DNA of 64,000 bases from Rheum nobile (taxonomy: Eukaryota > Streptophyta > Magnoliopsida > Caryophyllales > Polygonaceae), in assembly GCA_027886185.1 (NCBI GenBank), contig WOAB01000591.1, forward strand, positions 186,001 through 250,000. The letters are read 5' to 3'. The notes under the pieces were generated by a model. The model was not told the DNA's origin, searched no databases, and was given only the letters and a program-made list of their open reading frames with translations. The translations under genes were made by a program, and so were the position numbers. Below, in pieces: positions 13,133-23,531 of this stretch (position 1 is its first letter; each line of letters starts with the position of its first letter).

Positions 13133-13599
13133 TTATGCGTAGAAGAGCCGAGCACACAACTCCTTCATGGTGTGAGTCATCGACTTAACACGAAACGTGC
13201 GGAAACATTCGTCCACCTAAAAGAAATGCATTCACAGCTAAGAAATATTACCAAATGCATTTGTAAAGATCACAGCAATAATCTCCGATCTAGATTAAAA
13301 TTACTCACCCTCAACTTATTGTCCCACCAATCATCATCTCGCGATATAGCACAGGTTACGTCGTCGCACTCAACATCACCAGACCGTTCAAGGCTCTTCC
13401 ATAAATTCCTTTTTTCTTCAAAAATTCGAACTTGTTCTTCAACACTCTAACATTCGCATCTCGGCCCGTAACACCCTTAAACTCATCACGTATGTGAAAC
13501 TCCCGTAGGCCCCAAATCGATCATTGGGTCGTATGCACACTTGGACCAAAGCTTGACTGTCTTCATCATTCCATGGGAAAACAGTCGTCCTCCTTGCTC
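13133..13599 (-). pseudogene. Myb/SANT-like DNA-binding protein, two exons, frameshifted
   Basis: Exon 13309-13599 (acceptor GCATAG before 13599, donor GAGG|GTGAGT) encodes a Myb/SANT-like fold spread over three frames: FPWNDEDSQALVQVC, then a second frame with EF.GVTGR and VLKNKFEFLKKK, then LWKSLERSGDVEC and DDDWWDNKLR. Exon 13133-13216 finishes with VDECFRTFRVK and a TAA. The order (W..E....L...C, then F....G, then V.NK...L, then W..L....G, then W.D..L) matches Myb/SANT-like proteins common beside Harbinger transposases. Frame changes fall at about 13500 and in an A6 run near 13415, so it is inactive. About 57 bp of the terminal exon is tandemly duplicated at 13075-13132. Confidence 0.65.
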
Positions 13600-14207
13600 C
13601 TATGCGCAAACAACAATATTTTACATGTATAACAACTAGAGGTAGAAATCATATGGATAAACACGTACACATAATATACAACCATACTAGAGGTAGAAAT
13701 CTTACCTAACATTCTTATACTACTATGATTGTATGTTGTAAAGTAGTGATGTCTTGCTGCCTTACTTGTGGGTTTTGATGGAATACAAATGGATGAAAGG
13801 CCTTATATAGAGAGATGAGGCAGAGAGCTTCTGACATTTTGTACGTAGGCTTTTTTTTCGTGAATATCTCTTTTCATATAAACTATAAACTATATGTAAA
13901 TATGCTTACTATTATACCAATCTTATATCACAACAAACCACACATATAAACACAAATTTAAGATAGAGAACCATCAAAGTCAATGCAACCAACATACTTA
14001 TAAATACTCGGCCATTAGTATATAAAAGCCCCAAACATACATAAACATTGACCATGACATAGATCAATTACATAAACATTACAATACATAGATCAATTAC
14101 ATAAACATTAAATTACATAAACATTACCATGACATAGTGTAGCAAAATTATCACCCAAATTGTTAACAAAAGTGATTCCCCGAACATTTCCCATAAACCT
14201 AGATCAA

Positions 14208-14884
14208 TTACATAATGGCATAACGGATGATAACATACAAAACAAACACTACGAGGAAAATAGTAACCACTGAAGCATAATATAGCCTAATCCCAGAAGC
14301 ATCAGAAAGCTCCATGTTTGCAGCGAGGAGGGTGTCACGGTGTAACGCTAGTTGAACGTTTGAAGTTGCTAGTATGGATACATGCTTAGCTAGTTCTTGG
14401 TTCTCATCATCCAGATGCGCCACCTGGCCACGCTCTTCTTGTAGTTCACCGCTAAGTTGTTCATGCTTGATGAGTGCTTGGTTAAGATCCAATTGAAGCT
14501 CAGCCACATGTCCTCTAAGTGCTCTGGTAGCTTGTTGCAGCAAGCGTGCACGCGGGGAGTTTTCAATCCATTGATAAGGTCATCAAATCTTGACACATCA
14601 TATTCCTACAGATATGGTTTGAAGATAAGTAAGCATAAGTTCAGGAAAAGAGACAACCCTAAACTAACATTTTACTACTACACATATCATGTAACTCAGA
14701 GATGAATGTTATGATCAATCAGGCCACATGGTAAATGGTTTACCCGCCACCATTGAAGCTCCTCGGGTATGCTGGCATTGGAGCTATTGGTGTTGTAATC
14801 AGTCATTGTTTCAAGCACCTCTGTTTGGAGGCCAACATACTCCTCTTCATAATCCGCATCAGTAACTCCATTGTGAGAAGCCAT
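14208..14884 (-). pseudogene. Small coiled-coil, tail-anchored membrane protein (gene A)
   Basis: Exon 1 spans 14744-14884 (47 codons, MASHNGVTDADYEEEY, ends WWR|GTAAAC). Exon 2 starts at 14605 after CTGTAG. The exon-2 frame entered in phase 0 must shift by one base near 14550 to reach the conserved frame NSPRARLLQQATRAL, a coiled coil (AELQLDLNQALIKHEQL), then a C-terminal membrane span (VVTIFLVVFVLYVII) ending YAIM. The start codon follows a CAG acceptor directly, implying a 5'-UTR intron, and the Athila element sits in that intron. Gene B at 37641-38411 has the same exon layout. The family is unknown to me; the topology is SNARE-like, but I see no SNARE motif. Confidence 0.6.
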
Positions 14885-15220
14885 TGCTGAACAGAAGAGA
14901 AGTTGGATTTCAGATAAGAAGTTGCACATTTTTATTAGACGTTTAACTGAACAAGAATGCATATTCTATGAAAATCAAAATTGTACTAGCATACATCAAC
15001 TCAGAATTAGCACATCAACTGAGAATTTTAGCACATTATTATTCATGCTAGCGCAAGCTTGTTGACAAAAAAGTGGCTAACATTTTCATGCAAGCTCATC
15101 AAATGAGAAGTAGCAAAATGATAACCATGAAATTGTTAACAAACGTGCATACTTCAATCTTGTTGCTCCTACATTATAGCACATTTGGTTTCATGCAGGC
15201 TCATGGTAAAAAAGAAATGG
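14885..15220 (-). other. Apparent 5'-UTR intron of gene A, left part
   Basis: The sequence is AT-rich with repeated 'agcacat' and 'catgcaagctcat' words and no coding frame. It resumes at 24802 beyond the Athila insertion; for example, the phrase 'gggtttcatgcaagctcatcgag' at about 24884 echoes 'ggtttcatgcaggctcatgg' at 15187. Confidence 0.5.
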
Positions 15221-15225
15221 CTAAC
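15221..15225. repeat. Target-site duplication CTAAC, left
   Basis: CTAAC precedes the LTR start TGATAGG and recurs at 24797-24801 after the 3' LTR end. Confidence 0.9.
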
Positions 15226-16474
15226 TGATAGGTGTCATTTCATGCACCTTAACTAGTGATTATTAACATGATTTAGATGGAGTTTCGGTACAGATTTAGG
15301 CTAAGTCTGTAATCCAGAAGAAGGGTTGAGAAGTGAAGATATCATAGGATTTACAGCTTAATGAAGGATGGAGAAGATGAAGGAGAAGATATGCTTAAGA
15401 CTCATGAAGGAAGGCTACCATCACTTGGTAGTACAGAAGAGCAGAAGATGAAGACTTGAAGAAGCTGTACTTTGTCGCCCCGCGCCAAAAGCCACCACGA
15501 CCCGGCGGTGGATCTCAGAGAAGGCGAATGAGCGTAGCCGCCGCCCCGCGGTGGACACGTAGACGCCTCGCGGCCAGCGGAGATTTGTTTTCTATTTTGC
15601 ATTTTCGGATCTCCTATTTTTATTATTTTATTTCCTTTTTTATTATTGTTAGGTTTAGCTTATTTTACTTGGCCTATTTAAGATCCTTTCCAGGTCTTAG
15701 ATAGGGGACTCTCGTTTTCTTTCTATCTCTAGGTTTTTAGCCAATGAAGAACTAAACGCATTTGTTTCGCTAGACGGTTGAAGCATTGCAATGGATTGGT
15801 TGTGAGATTTCTATTCCTTGTTCTATATCTTATTAGGTTGGTTTAATTCTCTTGAGCATATTGTCTATTGGTTTGTATTGATTTATCTAGAGTAGCTAAC
15901 TAGGTTTATCGATATTTATCATAGTGCTAGGATTTTGCATATAGCGGAATGCGAGTGCATTTCTAGTAGCAAACACAATTGTTACATATAGTGGAATACG
16001 AGTGTGCAATTGTGAGAGAGAGTTATTTGCATGTTAAGTAGTAAGGTTTTCTTCTATTTGCATGGATTCTATATCCTTGTTTGAATGCTATTGCTTTATT
16101 GATAGTAAGGTTTTCTTCTATTGATATTGTGGTAAGTGCTGCCAACAACTGTCTGAATTGGTAGTGAATTACGATCAGGATGGGAACAACTATAAGGTTG
16201 TGAAAAGAACTTGGAACAATAGTTATCAGTGATCAACCAGTTTTATCTGCAGTGTGGATATTTGTCTAGTGGAATACTTCCACATATCATACTTATTCTT
16301 TCTCTAAAAGCTTGCATCATTGTTACTCTGTGATCATACAAAACCCCCCTTGTTACTTGTCAGTCACACGTCTTTTGCATACAGATAACCGACTCCCTGT
16401 GGGATCGACCCTAACTTGCTTGCTATACTCTTTAGTAGGTGAATTAGGATTTCTTTGACAGGAAAACGACACCG
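15226..16474 (+). repeat. 5' LTR of the Athila-type element (3'-truncated by 16 bp)
   Basis: Starts TGATAGGTGTCATTTC. It matches 23532-24780 end to end, then breaks at ...GACACCG, where the 3' LTR continues for 16 more bases to CTGTCA. It carries the Athila-typical 'CTCCCTGTGGGATCGACCC' phrase near its end and the GC-rich palindromic boxes at about 15475-15560. Confidence 0.93.
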
Positions 16475-16579
16475 CTCCTACTGCTGAAAAGGACGACAAA
16501 GCTAAAATTGAAGATGGGCGAATCTTACCGCCCCGCGGTGCTTCCGATCGCGACCCGGCGCAAACTCTCAGTTCTCCTG

Positions 16580-17513
16580 AGTTACCACCGCCGCCCCGCG
16601 GCCAAGTACACCGCCCCGCGGTGAAAGCCCAGATCTGGATTTTGATCATGACGAAGAAGAGGACCCCTATGTTCGTCCAAATTTTCCTCCTCTTGGTTCT
16701 GAAAAGCCCACTGCCCCCTTTCCGGAGGCACTAAAGGAAAGGAGAATAATCGACGACAAGGATCTCTTCGACACCTTCAGTAAGTGTGAGGTAAACATCC
16801 CCCTCCTTAAGCTTGTAAAGAGTGTACCTAGGTACGCTAAGTTTTTAAAGGAGATATGCACCATCAAGAGAAATCAGAAGCTGAAGGGCAAGGAAAAAGT
16901 CAAGGTCAGCGAACGCGTATCCGCTGTATTTCAGAGGCGTATGCCAAAGAAGTGCGGTGATCCAGGTATGTGGAGCATTCCTTGTATTATTGGTGACACT
17001 AAATTTGAAAGAGATATGCTTGATCTTGGTGCCTCCATTAATGTTTTGCCCTATTCCCTCTATGAATCTCTTAGACTTGGACCTCTGCAGGAAACAGGAA
17101 TTGTAATTCAATTAGCTGATAGGTCTAGTTTCTATCCTAGAGGAGTAGTAGAGGATGTTCTTGTTATGGTTGATAAATTGATATTCCCTGTAGATTTTTA
17201 TGTCTTAGATATGGATACGGATACAAAGGCGACTCCTATATTGTTAGGTAGACCATTTTTGAAAATTGCTAAGACTAAACTTGATTTGCAAAGTGGGACA
17301 CTTTCTATGGAATTCGATGGGGAGAAGGTGGAATATAACATATATGAAGCTATGAAACACCCCAATGAAGACCATTCTTTATGCTCTATTGATGTGATTG
17401 ATTCTATTGTGCAAGATATATTTAATATATCTGGTCCTGATGAGTTGATGTCCATTGTTGAGAATAATTTGGATTTGTCCCATAAGGAATACTCTTTACC
17501 AACTAACATGTAG
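16580..17513 (+). pseudogene. Athila gag-pol remnant with aspartic protease
   Basis: The frame is open from about 16580 and begins with GC-box-encoded proline/arginine text. It then has the conserved linker preceding Athila protease (ALKERRIIDDKDLFDTF, VPRYAKFLKEIC) and the basic block upstream of it. Protease follows: the expected D-S/T-G active site appears as DLGASINVLPYSLY, so the usual DTG/DSG is DLG, probably inactive. The ILLGRPFL flap motif follows. The frame ends at TAG 17511-17513 but continues in phase into the next segment, so this is a nonsense mutation. Gag capsid and nucleocapsid are absent. Confidence 0.85.
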
Positions 17514-18089
17514 GAAATCATAGCTCAGATGGATGCATATGGTAAGTTTCCTATAGATCCTTTGGGCGTTGGCCCCAATTTACTAAACCTGAGCGAAAAG
17601 CTTGTTCCCTCTGTTGTACAGGCTCCCGAGATTGAATTGAAGCCGTTGCCGGATCACCTCAAGTACGCCTTTCTTGGAGCCAACGACACTCTGCCAGTTA
17701 TTGTGTCTAATAAGCTTTCTGAAGACCAAGAAATGAAGCTATTAGGCGTGCTCAGGGAGTACAAGACTGCGCTAGGATGGACCATTGCAGACATAAAAGG
17801 GATAAGTCCCTCGACTTGTATGCATAGGATTCTACTTGAAGATGGAGCCAAACCATCTAGGCAACCACAGAGAAGACTCAATCCTCTAATGATGGAAGTG
17901 GTCAAGAAGGAGGTGTTGAAACTCCTTAAAGCTAATATGATCTTCCCTATTTCCGATAGCCAATGGGTAAGTCCAACTCAGGTTGTCCCTAAGAAAGGAG
18001 GTATCACTATAGTAGAGAATCAACAAGGGGATTTGGTTCCTACAAGGACCACTACAGGATGGAGGGTGTGCATTGACTACCGTAAGTAA
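17514..18089 (+). pseudogene. Athila pol: N-terminal reverse transcriptase segment
   Basis: In phase with the protease frame after a single TAG. It contains the Athila linker (LPDHLKYAFLG), then LGWTIADIKGISPS and the RT entry region (WVSPTQVVPKKGG, WRVCIDYRK). At 18087-18089 a TAA and a loss of about ten bases after the DYRK motif shift the frame; the downstream RT resumes in another frame. This is the RNA-directed DNA polymerase of the element, non-functional as it stands. Confidence 0.88.
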
Positions 18090-18093
18090 CTCG

Positions 18094-18700
18094 AAAAGAC
18101 CATTTTCGCTTACCTTTTATTGATCAAATGCTAGAACGCCTTGTTGGGCGCCCCTATTACTGTTTTCTCGATGGGTATTCAGGATACTTTCAGGTGGCTA
18201 TAGCGCCAGAGGACCAAGAGAAAACCACCTTTACATGCCCCTTTGGCACATTTGCATACCGCAGAATGCCATTCGGTTTGTGTAACGCATCCGGTACATT
18301 TCAACGATGTATGGTTAGTATCTTCTCTGAATATGTTGAGAAATTTATTGAGGTATTCATGGATGACTTCACAGTGCATGGGACTAGCTTTGATTCATGT
18401 TTGAACCATTTGGCACTTGTACTTAAAAAATGTGTTGAAACCAATTTGGTTTTGAATTTTGAAAAGTGTCATTTCATGGTAGAACAAGGTATAGTACTTG
18501 GTCATATTGTTTCTGCTAGGGGTATTGAGGTCGATAAGGCGAAGATTGATGTGATTCATTCTTTGCTTTATCCTACTAATGTGCGTGAAGTGTGCTCCTT
18601 TTTAGGTCATGCAGGTTTTTACCGAAGGTTTATCAAGGACGTCTCTAAGATCTCTTCACCTCTATGCGAGCTACTGAAGAAGGACGTGCCTCCCATGTAA
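18094..18700 (+). pseudogene. Athila pol: reverse transcriptase catalytic core
   Basis: It carries LDGYSGYFQVAIAPEDQEKT, FAYRRMPFGLCNA and the catalytic FMDDF motif (the Y-X-D-D equivalent), then a thumb with LGHIVSARGIEVDKAKID and FLGHAGFYRRFI. The segment stops shortly after LCELLKKD. The connection region that should join RT to RNase H (roughly 80 residues in relatives) is missing, and the following RNase H text is in a different frame, indicating an internal deletion at about 18690-18700. Confidence 0.9.
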
Positions 18701-19695
18701 TTCATTATGCCTCCATGACTCTAAATGGAGCTCAGAGTAACTACTCCACCACTGAGAAGGAAATGTTGGCAGTTGTGTTTGCCTTGGAAAAATTTAGGCA
18801 GTATCTTTTGGGAGTAAAGGTGATCATCTACAAAGATCATGCTGCCCTTCGTTACCTAATGACGAAGAAGGAAGCAAAGCCAAGATTAATCCGATGGGTT
18901 CTCCTACTCATTGAATTTGATGTTGAGATACGAGATAAAAAGGGAGCAGAGAACCTAGTAGTTGATCACCTGAGTAGGCTCGTACATGAAGAAGATAAGC
19001 CCGGAGTGCAGATCCCCATTCACGGAACCTTTCTAGATGACACACTCTTTATGATCAAAGGAACTTCGGGTAACGCCTACCGCCCCGCGGTCTGCACTAC
19101 CGCGACCCGGCGGTCTGTAGAAATTGTGGAACTGGAGGCTCCACCGCCCCGCGGCGACACCTACCGCGACCCGGCGGCATGTTCAACTGAGAGCCAGCAA
19201 AACTCACCGTTGCCCGCGGTGACATCACCGCCCCGCGGCAACATCTCCGGACTCACACTTTGCTCTGTAAGTACTTATGTACCCTCTCTTCACATAGCCG
19301 AAGCCGTCTTCGGGCTCCGTTCTTTTAGACCATGGTACGCAGATATCGTGAACTATTTGGTTCGAGAGGAATTACCCCCGGATTACACTAGAGCTCAAAA
19401 GGAGAAGGTACGAAGAGAAGTCTGTCACTATTTTTGGGATGATCCTTACCTATGGAAACATTGTGTCGATCAGGTAGTACGCCGATGTCTTCCGGATAAT
19501 GAGGTACAATTTGTCCTTAACTTTTGCCATTCTCAAGCATGTGGGGGTCATTTTGGGACAAATAAGACTGCTAGGAAAATATTGGATGCAGGATTTTATT
19601 GGCCACACATCTTTCGGGATGCTTACGCCTTTTGTAAATCTTGTGACCGATGCCAAAGGGTTAGAAATATCTCCAAGAGGAATGAGATGCCGTAA
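18701..19695 (+). pseudogene. Athila pol: RNase H end, GC-box spacer and integrase zinc domain
   Basis: It starts inside RNase H ([40 protein letters not shown]). From 19075 to 19260 the frame is filled by repeated GC-rich boxes encoding PPRG, RPAV and RDPA words, where relatives have a short linker. It then resumes with [11 protein letters not shown] and the H-H-C-C zinc site ([20 protein letters not shown]). A TAA at 19693-19695 after EMP is in phase with the integrase core. The spacer is the striking feature. Confidence 0.88.
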
Positions 19696-20631
19696 TCATC
19701 ATTAATCTTTTGCGAGGTCTTTGATGTTTGGGGTATTGACTTTATGGGACCCTTTCCTAGCTCTCATGGGAATCTCTATATATTACTTGCGGTGGACTAC
19801 GTTTCCAAGTGGGTGGAAGCGAAGGCCACCAGGACTGATGATTCTAAAGTTGTGGCAGGTTTTCTTAAGGAGAACATTTTCTCAAGATTTGGAATACCCA
19901 AAGCTTTAATTAGTGATCGGGAAACCCATTTCTGCAACAAGACAGTGACTGCCCTGCTTAAGAAGTACCACGTCACCCAAAGAGTCTCCACAGCCTATCA
20001 TCCTCAAACTAATGGGCAAGCCGAAGTTTCCAATAGAGAGATTAAATCTATCTTGGAGAAAACGGTTGCAGCTAATCGAAAGGATTGGAGTTCTAAACTT
20101 AATGATGCACTGTGGGCATACCGCACAGCTTTCAAAACTCCAATAGGAATGTCCCCTTTCCGGTTAGTATTCGAAAAAGCATGCCACCTCCCTGTAGAGC
20201 TTGAACATAAAGCATGGTGGGCAATAAAGAAATGCAACATGCAATTGGATGAAGTGGGAGATTTCCGAAAGCTGCAGCTGCAAGAACTAGAGGAGTTACG
20301 CCTTGAGTCATATGAGAACTCTGTTAGTTATAAGGCGAAAACCAAGCAATGGCATGACAAGCACATCTTGAGAAGAGATTTCAAGCCAGGGGATAAGGTC
20401 CTTCTATTTCAATCTCGACTTAAGCTTTTTGCTGGGAAGCTGAAATCTAAGTGGACAGGTCCTTATGTAATTGCTGAAGTATACCCCCATGGCGCCATTG
20501 GCTTGCTTGACCACAAGACGCACAAAGTTTTCAAAGTGAATGGCCAAAGATTGAAACCTTACCATGAAGGTTTCAACCCGAACCAGCTTGATGAAGTGAG
20601 TTTTGAGGTCCCTGAAGCTGAAAAACGATAG
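19696..20631 (+). pseudogene. Athila pol: integrase catalytic core and C-terminus
   Basis: In phase after the stop at 19693. DDE residues: D in [10 protein letters not shown] in LISDRETHF (Glu replaces the usual Gly after the Arg), and E in [12 protein letters not shown]. The C-terminal part has the [21 protein letters not shown] and WTGPYVI motifs typical of Athila/Tat integrases. It ends with TAG after EAEKR. Integrase would join element cDNA to the host chromosome, but no single frame now encodes the whole polyprotein. Confidence 0.9.
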
Positions 20632-21638
20632 ACCACAGCCTACGTCGAGCCAACGACATTAATCAAGGCGCTTATCGGGAGGCAACCCGAGGTATTTTTC
20701 TTTTCTTTTCTTTTGATTTTTCTTTCCTTAGACCTTTTTCGTAGTTCTTTTGCTTTGTTTCGTTCGCCTGCTACTAACGTTTCAGGTACGAAAGTAAATG
20801 AAGGTGAGTTTATTTTTCCAGGAAATCCATCACCACCCCGCGGTGAACCACACCGTCCCGCGGTGAAGTCTGGGTACTTTTACTCAACTCTGATTTAAAA
20901 ATAAAAGGCCCCGAAAAAAGAAAAAAAAAACTGTTTTGTTTTCAAAATCATTTTCTAAGTTGGATATGAAGGATTTGACGGTGTTATTTTGATCGCCCCG
21001 CGGTCCGGTACTTGGTATTCACCCCATTACTCTCCCATGAACTCAAATAAAAACCCATTAAACACTTCCCGCCAAACCCTAACCTCCTCATCCTCTTCTT
21101 TCTCTCTTTTTCTACCGCGTCGCGGCCCCTTTCTCCTCTCAAGCCCTCACCCAAAATCTCACAAATCCCTGCCTTTCCCTTGTTCTAAGCTAGATTGTGG
21201 AGATCCTTGAACCCAATCTCAGATTCCCATAACCAAGCCGCCACATTGCACCCGTCCGACCGCTCCACGGTGTTTATTGGTTGAAGGGAGGTGTTGTGAG
21301 GCTTTGGAGGAGTGATTGGAAGGACGTTGAGCCTTATCTAGGCTCATTGGAAGTTGAGGTAGTACAGATCGCACAGTCGCCGCCTCGCTTTGGAGCTCCA
21401 CCGCCTCGCGCGACTCGGAAATTTCTTTTGATTCGGAGAAGAAGATTGAACAGTCCACCGCCCCGCGTCAGTCCACACCACGACCCGACGGAAGCTTTCA
21501 GTAGAAAAAATTGGTTCTCACCACCGCCCCGCGGTGAAGCATACCGCCCCGCGGCAAGACCCTGGTGAATATCTGTCTTTGGTTTGTAAGTCGTCTTTGC
21601 CCAGCTCTTTGATTCCAACGCATTCACATACTTTAATT
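20632..21638 (+). other. Athila inter-ORF spacer
   Basis: Begins with the family phrase 'gcgcttatcgggaggcaaccc' after integrase, then T-rich DNA and at least eight more GC-rich boxes (about 20833, 20850, 20994, 21400, 21458, 21478, 21523 and 21542). This may be a leader for the third ORF. No independent gene is seen. Confidence 0.7.
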
Positions 21639-22862
21639 ATGCCAAGAGCTAGGAAGGTTGATATGACTGTGGAGGAGAATGAGGCCTATAATGTGGTTGC
21701 GGAGAGAGTTGTGCTCCCGTCTCGATTCTTTGATAGAGGGACATTGGCCCAATTGGGAATGTTGGAGATGGTCCAGTTGTGTTTGGATAGGTTGGGGTTG
21801 AGTAATTTTCTTGACAAGTGTGCCCCTATTTTTCCTGAGCTCTGTTATCAATTTATTGCCACTTTGACAAGATATACAGATAGACGTACTATTAATGGTG
21901 AGGTGCGCACGGTGCTTGCTGGCATACGGTTTAAGTATGAGGGACGAGCCCATGAGATGCCGGTGGAGGAAGTTAGGGAGGTGTTGGGAGTGACTAGACC
22001 ACCTACGGCTTGGTGGAAGAAGGGATCTGACGAGACAGAAATTAATGAGTTCTGGACTACTGCTACAGGAATGCCTGATTTTCAGAAAGGTAGGGAGTCC
22101 GGTAACAAACTAGTACACCCTTGTATGCGCTTAGTTCATAGAGTGCTGGTGCGAGCGTTTTGTGGGAGTGCGGAAGATAGGAAGGTTTCTCTGAGACACC
22201 TTGGTTTGCTTCTTCCGATGCTTGACCCTTTGGATATGGAGACTCCATGTTGGGTTCTAGTGTGGGCTCACAACCTTACGAGGATTCATGATGGTGAGGC
22301 ACGTGACATTGTACAGGGTAGTCTGATCACCTTGGTTGCTGCTGCCAGGATTCAGACTGACACTATTCCTCAGCCGATCATGCCTGTTCGCTACGATATT
22401 CCATTTCTGCGACGGTGTGGTATGTTGAGCAACTCCCAGGAGCAATTCATCTGGTGTTCTTTTGGAGGTCATATGCTGCGCCTTCCTCGTCATTTTACCT
22501 ATCCGCGGGATTTCGCACAGTGGTTCATTCCTTCTGACGCTGAGGTCATTTGTCCCGTCTCTGAGGGTCGATTCCAGGCTGTCGTTCCTATGCTTATTGA
22601 TCCTCCTACGTATGATGCTGCTTCTTCTTCTGCATCTACTTCTGAGGTTCCTTGGGATGAGGTGTTTGCTCGTTTTGATGCTTTCACGCTGGGTCAACAC
22701 GCTGTAAATGAGGGGATGCTGACTCGCCTGCAGACTTTACATACTGATATTGAGAGTGATATTACGAGCCGGTTGAGTTTAGCTGAGACGTCCATGCAGG
22801 AGCACTATTTTGGGCGGTACCCATATCCGCCAGGCTATCCACCATATCCACCCTACCAGTGA
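21639..22862 (+). CDS. Athila third ORF (ATHILA ORF-1 / plant transposon protein family)
   Basis: Open for about 407 codons from ATG at 21639 (MPRARKVDMTVEENEAY), preferred over the in-frame upstream ATG at 21534, which lies in GC-box text. The globular N-terminal region has VLPSRFFDRGTLAQLGM, LLPMLDP and an RCGMLS block, then a low-complexity Ser stretch and a C-terminal YPPGYPPYPPYQ tail. The position after integrase and the overall pattern match the uncharacterised or putative envelope-like third ORF of Athila elements. I see no convincing signal peptide or membrane span, so an envelope role is not supported. It is the only undisrupted ORF in this element. Confidence 0.8.
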   Translation: MPRARKVDMTVEENEAYNVVAERVVLPSRFFDRGTLAQLGMLEMVQLCLDRLGLSNFLDKCAPIFPELCYQFIATLTRYTDRRTINGEVRTVLAGIRFKYEGRAHEMPVEEVREVLGVTRPPTAWWKKGSDETEINEFWTTATGMPDFQKGRESGNKLVHPCMRLVHRVLVRAFCGSAEDRKVSLRHLGLLLPMLDPLDMETPCWVLVWAHNLTRIHDGEARDIVQGSLITLVAAARIQTDTIPQPIMPVRYDIPFLRRCGMLSNSQEQFIWCSFGGHMLRLPRHFTYPRDFAQWFIPSDAEVICPVSEGRFQAVVPMLIDPPTYDAASSSASTSEVPWDEVFARFDAFTLGQHAVNEGMLTRLQTLHTDIESDITSRLSLAETSMQEHYFGRYPYPPGYPPYPPYQ

Positions 22863-23516
22863 GTTTATTTTCTCTTTCCCCCTATTTAGTTCTGTCTTCT
22901 TTTCTACATTGAGGACAATGTGTGATTCAAGTGTGGGGGAGGTATTTAGACTTGCTGCCTATCATAGTTAGTGTACATAGTTTGTTTATGCATTTCAATT
23001 TTGCATCTCAGATTCGAGCTTTTTATTTTCTAAAAAAAAAAGGCATAAATATGAGAAAAAGGCAATCAAAAATCCTGGGATGAGCTGAAAACCCGAAAGG
23101 GCGGTTCAGGTAATAAGCAGGTAGTCCGACTGATATAGACCGGTGCAAAAATGGACTGGAGTGATGTCAGTACATGAGAGATGTCTAGCAAAATGAAATG
23201 AGTGGCTAGGTGAAAACCCGAGAGGGAGCTTATGCAAAATGAGCGTAAAAAAAAAAGTGAATTTTAGGATCATTTTGGAGGTTGGCGTCATAAGCTGAGG
23301 TGATATAAGGAGATCGAGTAGGTCACTCTGGAGCGATAAGGAGCTAGACAAGAGTTAGGAATAGATTTATCTCGCATCACTTGTTTTGGTTGTCTGGAGC
23401 TGATTGTTGAGATGTTGTAATTACTGGTATCATGTTTGCCCGCACTTCCTGAGGCCTTGGTATTGGATGGTTGGAGTAGGATTAGTTTTAATTTACTCAG
23501 GGACGAGTAAAGGTCT
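22863..23516 (+). other. Athila 3' non-coding region with an upstream polypurine-like tract
   Basis: At 22929-22942, AAGTGTGGGGGAGG duplicates the terminal polypurine tract some 590 bp upstream of it. Then come two imperfect repeats around 'gaaaacccgaaagggcgg' (about 23088) and 'gaaaacccgagagggagc' (about 23212), and A-rich stretches. There is no coding frame. Confidence 0.7.
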
Positions 23517-23531
23517 AAGTGTGGGGGAATT
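23517..23531 (+). promoter_or_regulatory. Polypurine tract of the Athila-type element
   Basis: AAGTGTGGGGGAATT lies directly before the 3' LTR start TGATAGG at 23532, as expected for the plus-strand primer. Confidence 0.85.

Noticed and set aside
21534..21638. N-terminal extension of the Athila third ORF from the upstream ATG
   Set aside because: The extension translates GC-box and spacer DNA; ATG at 21639 begins the family-like protein.
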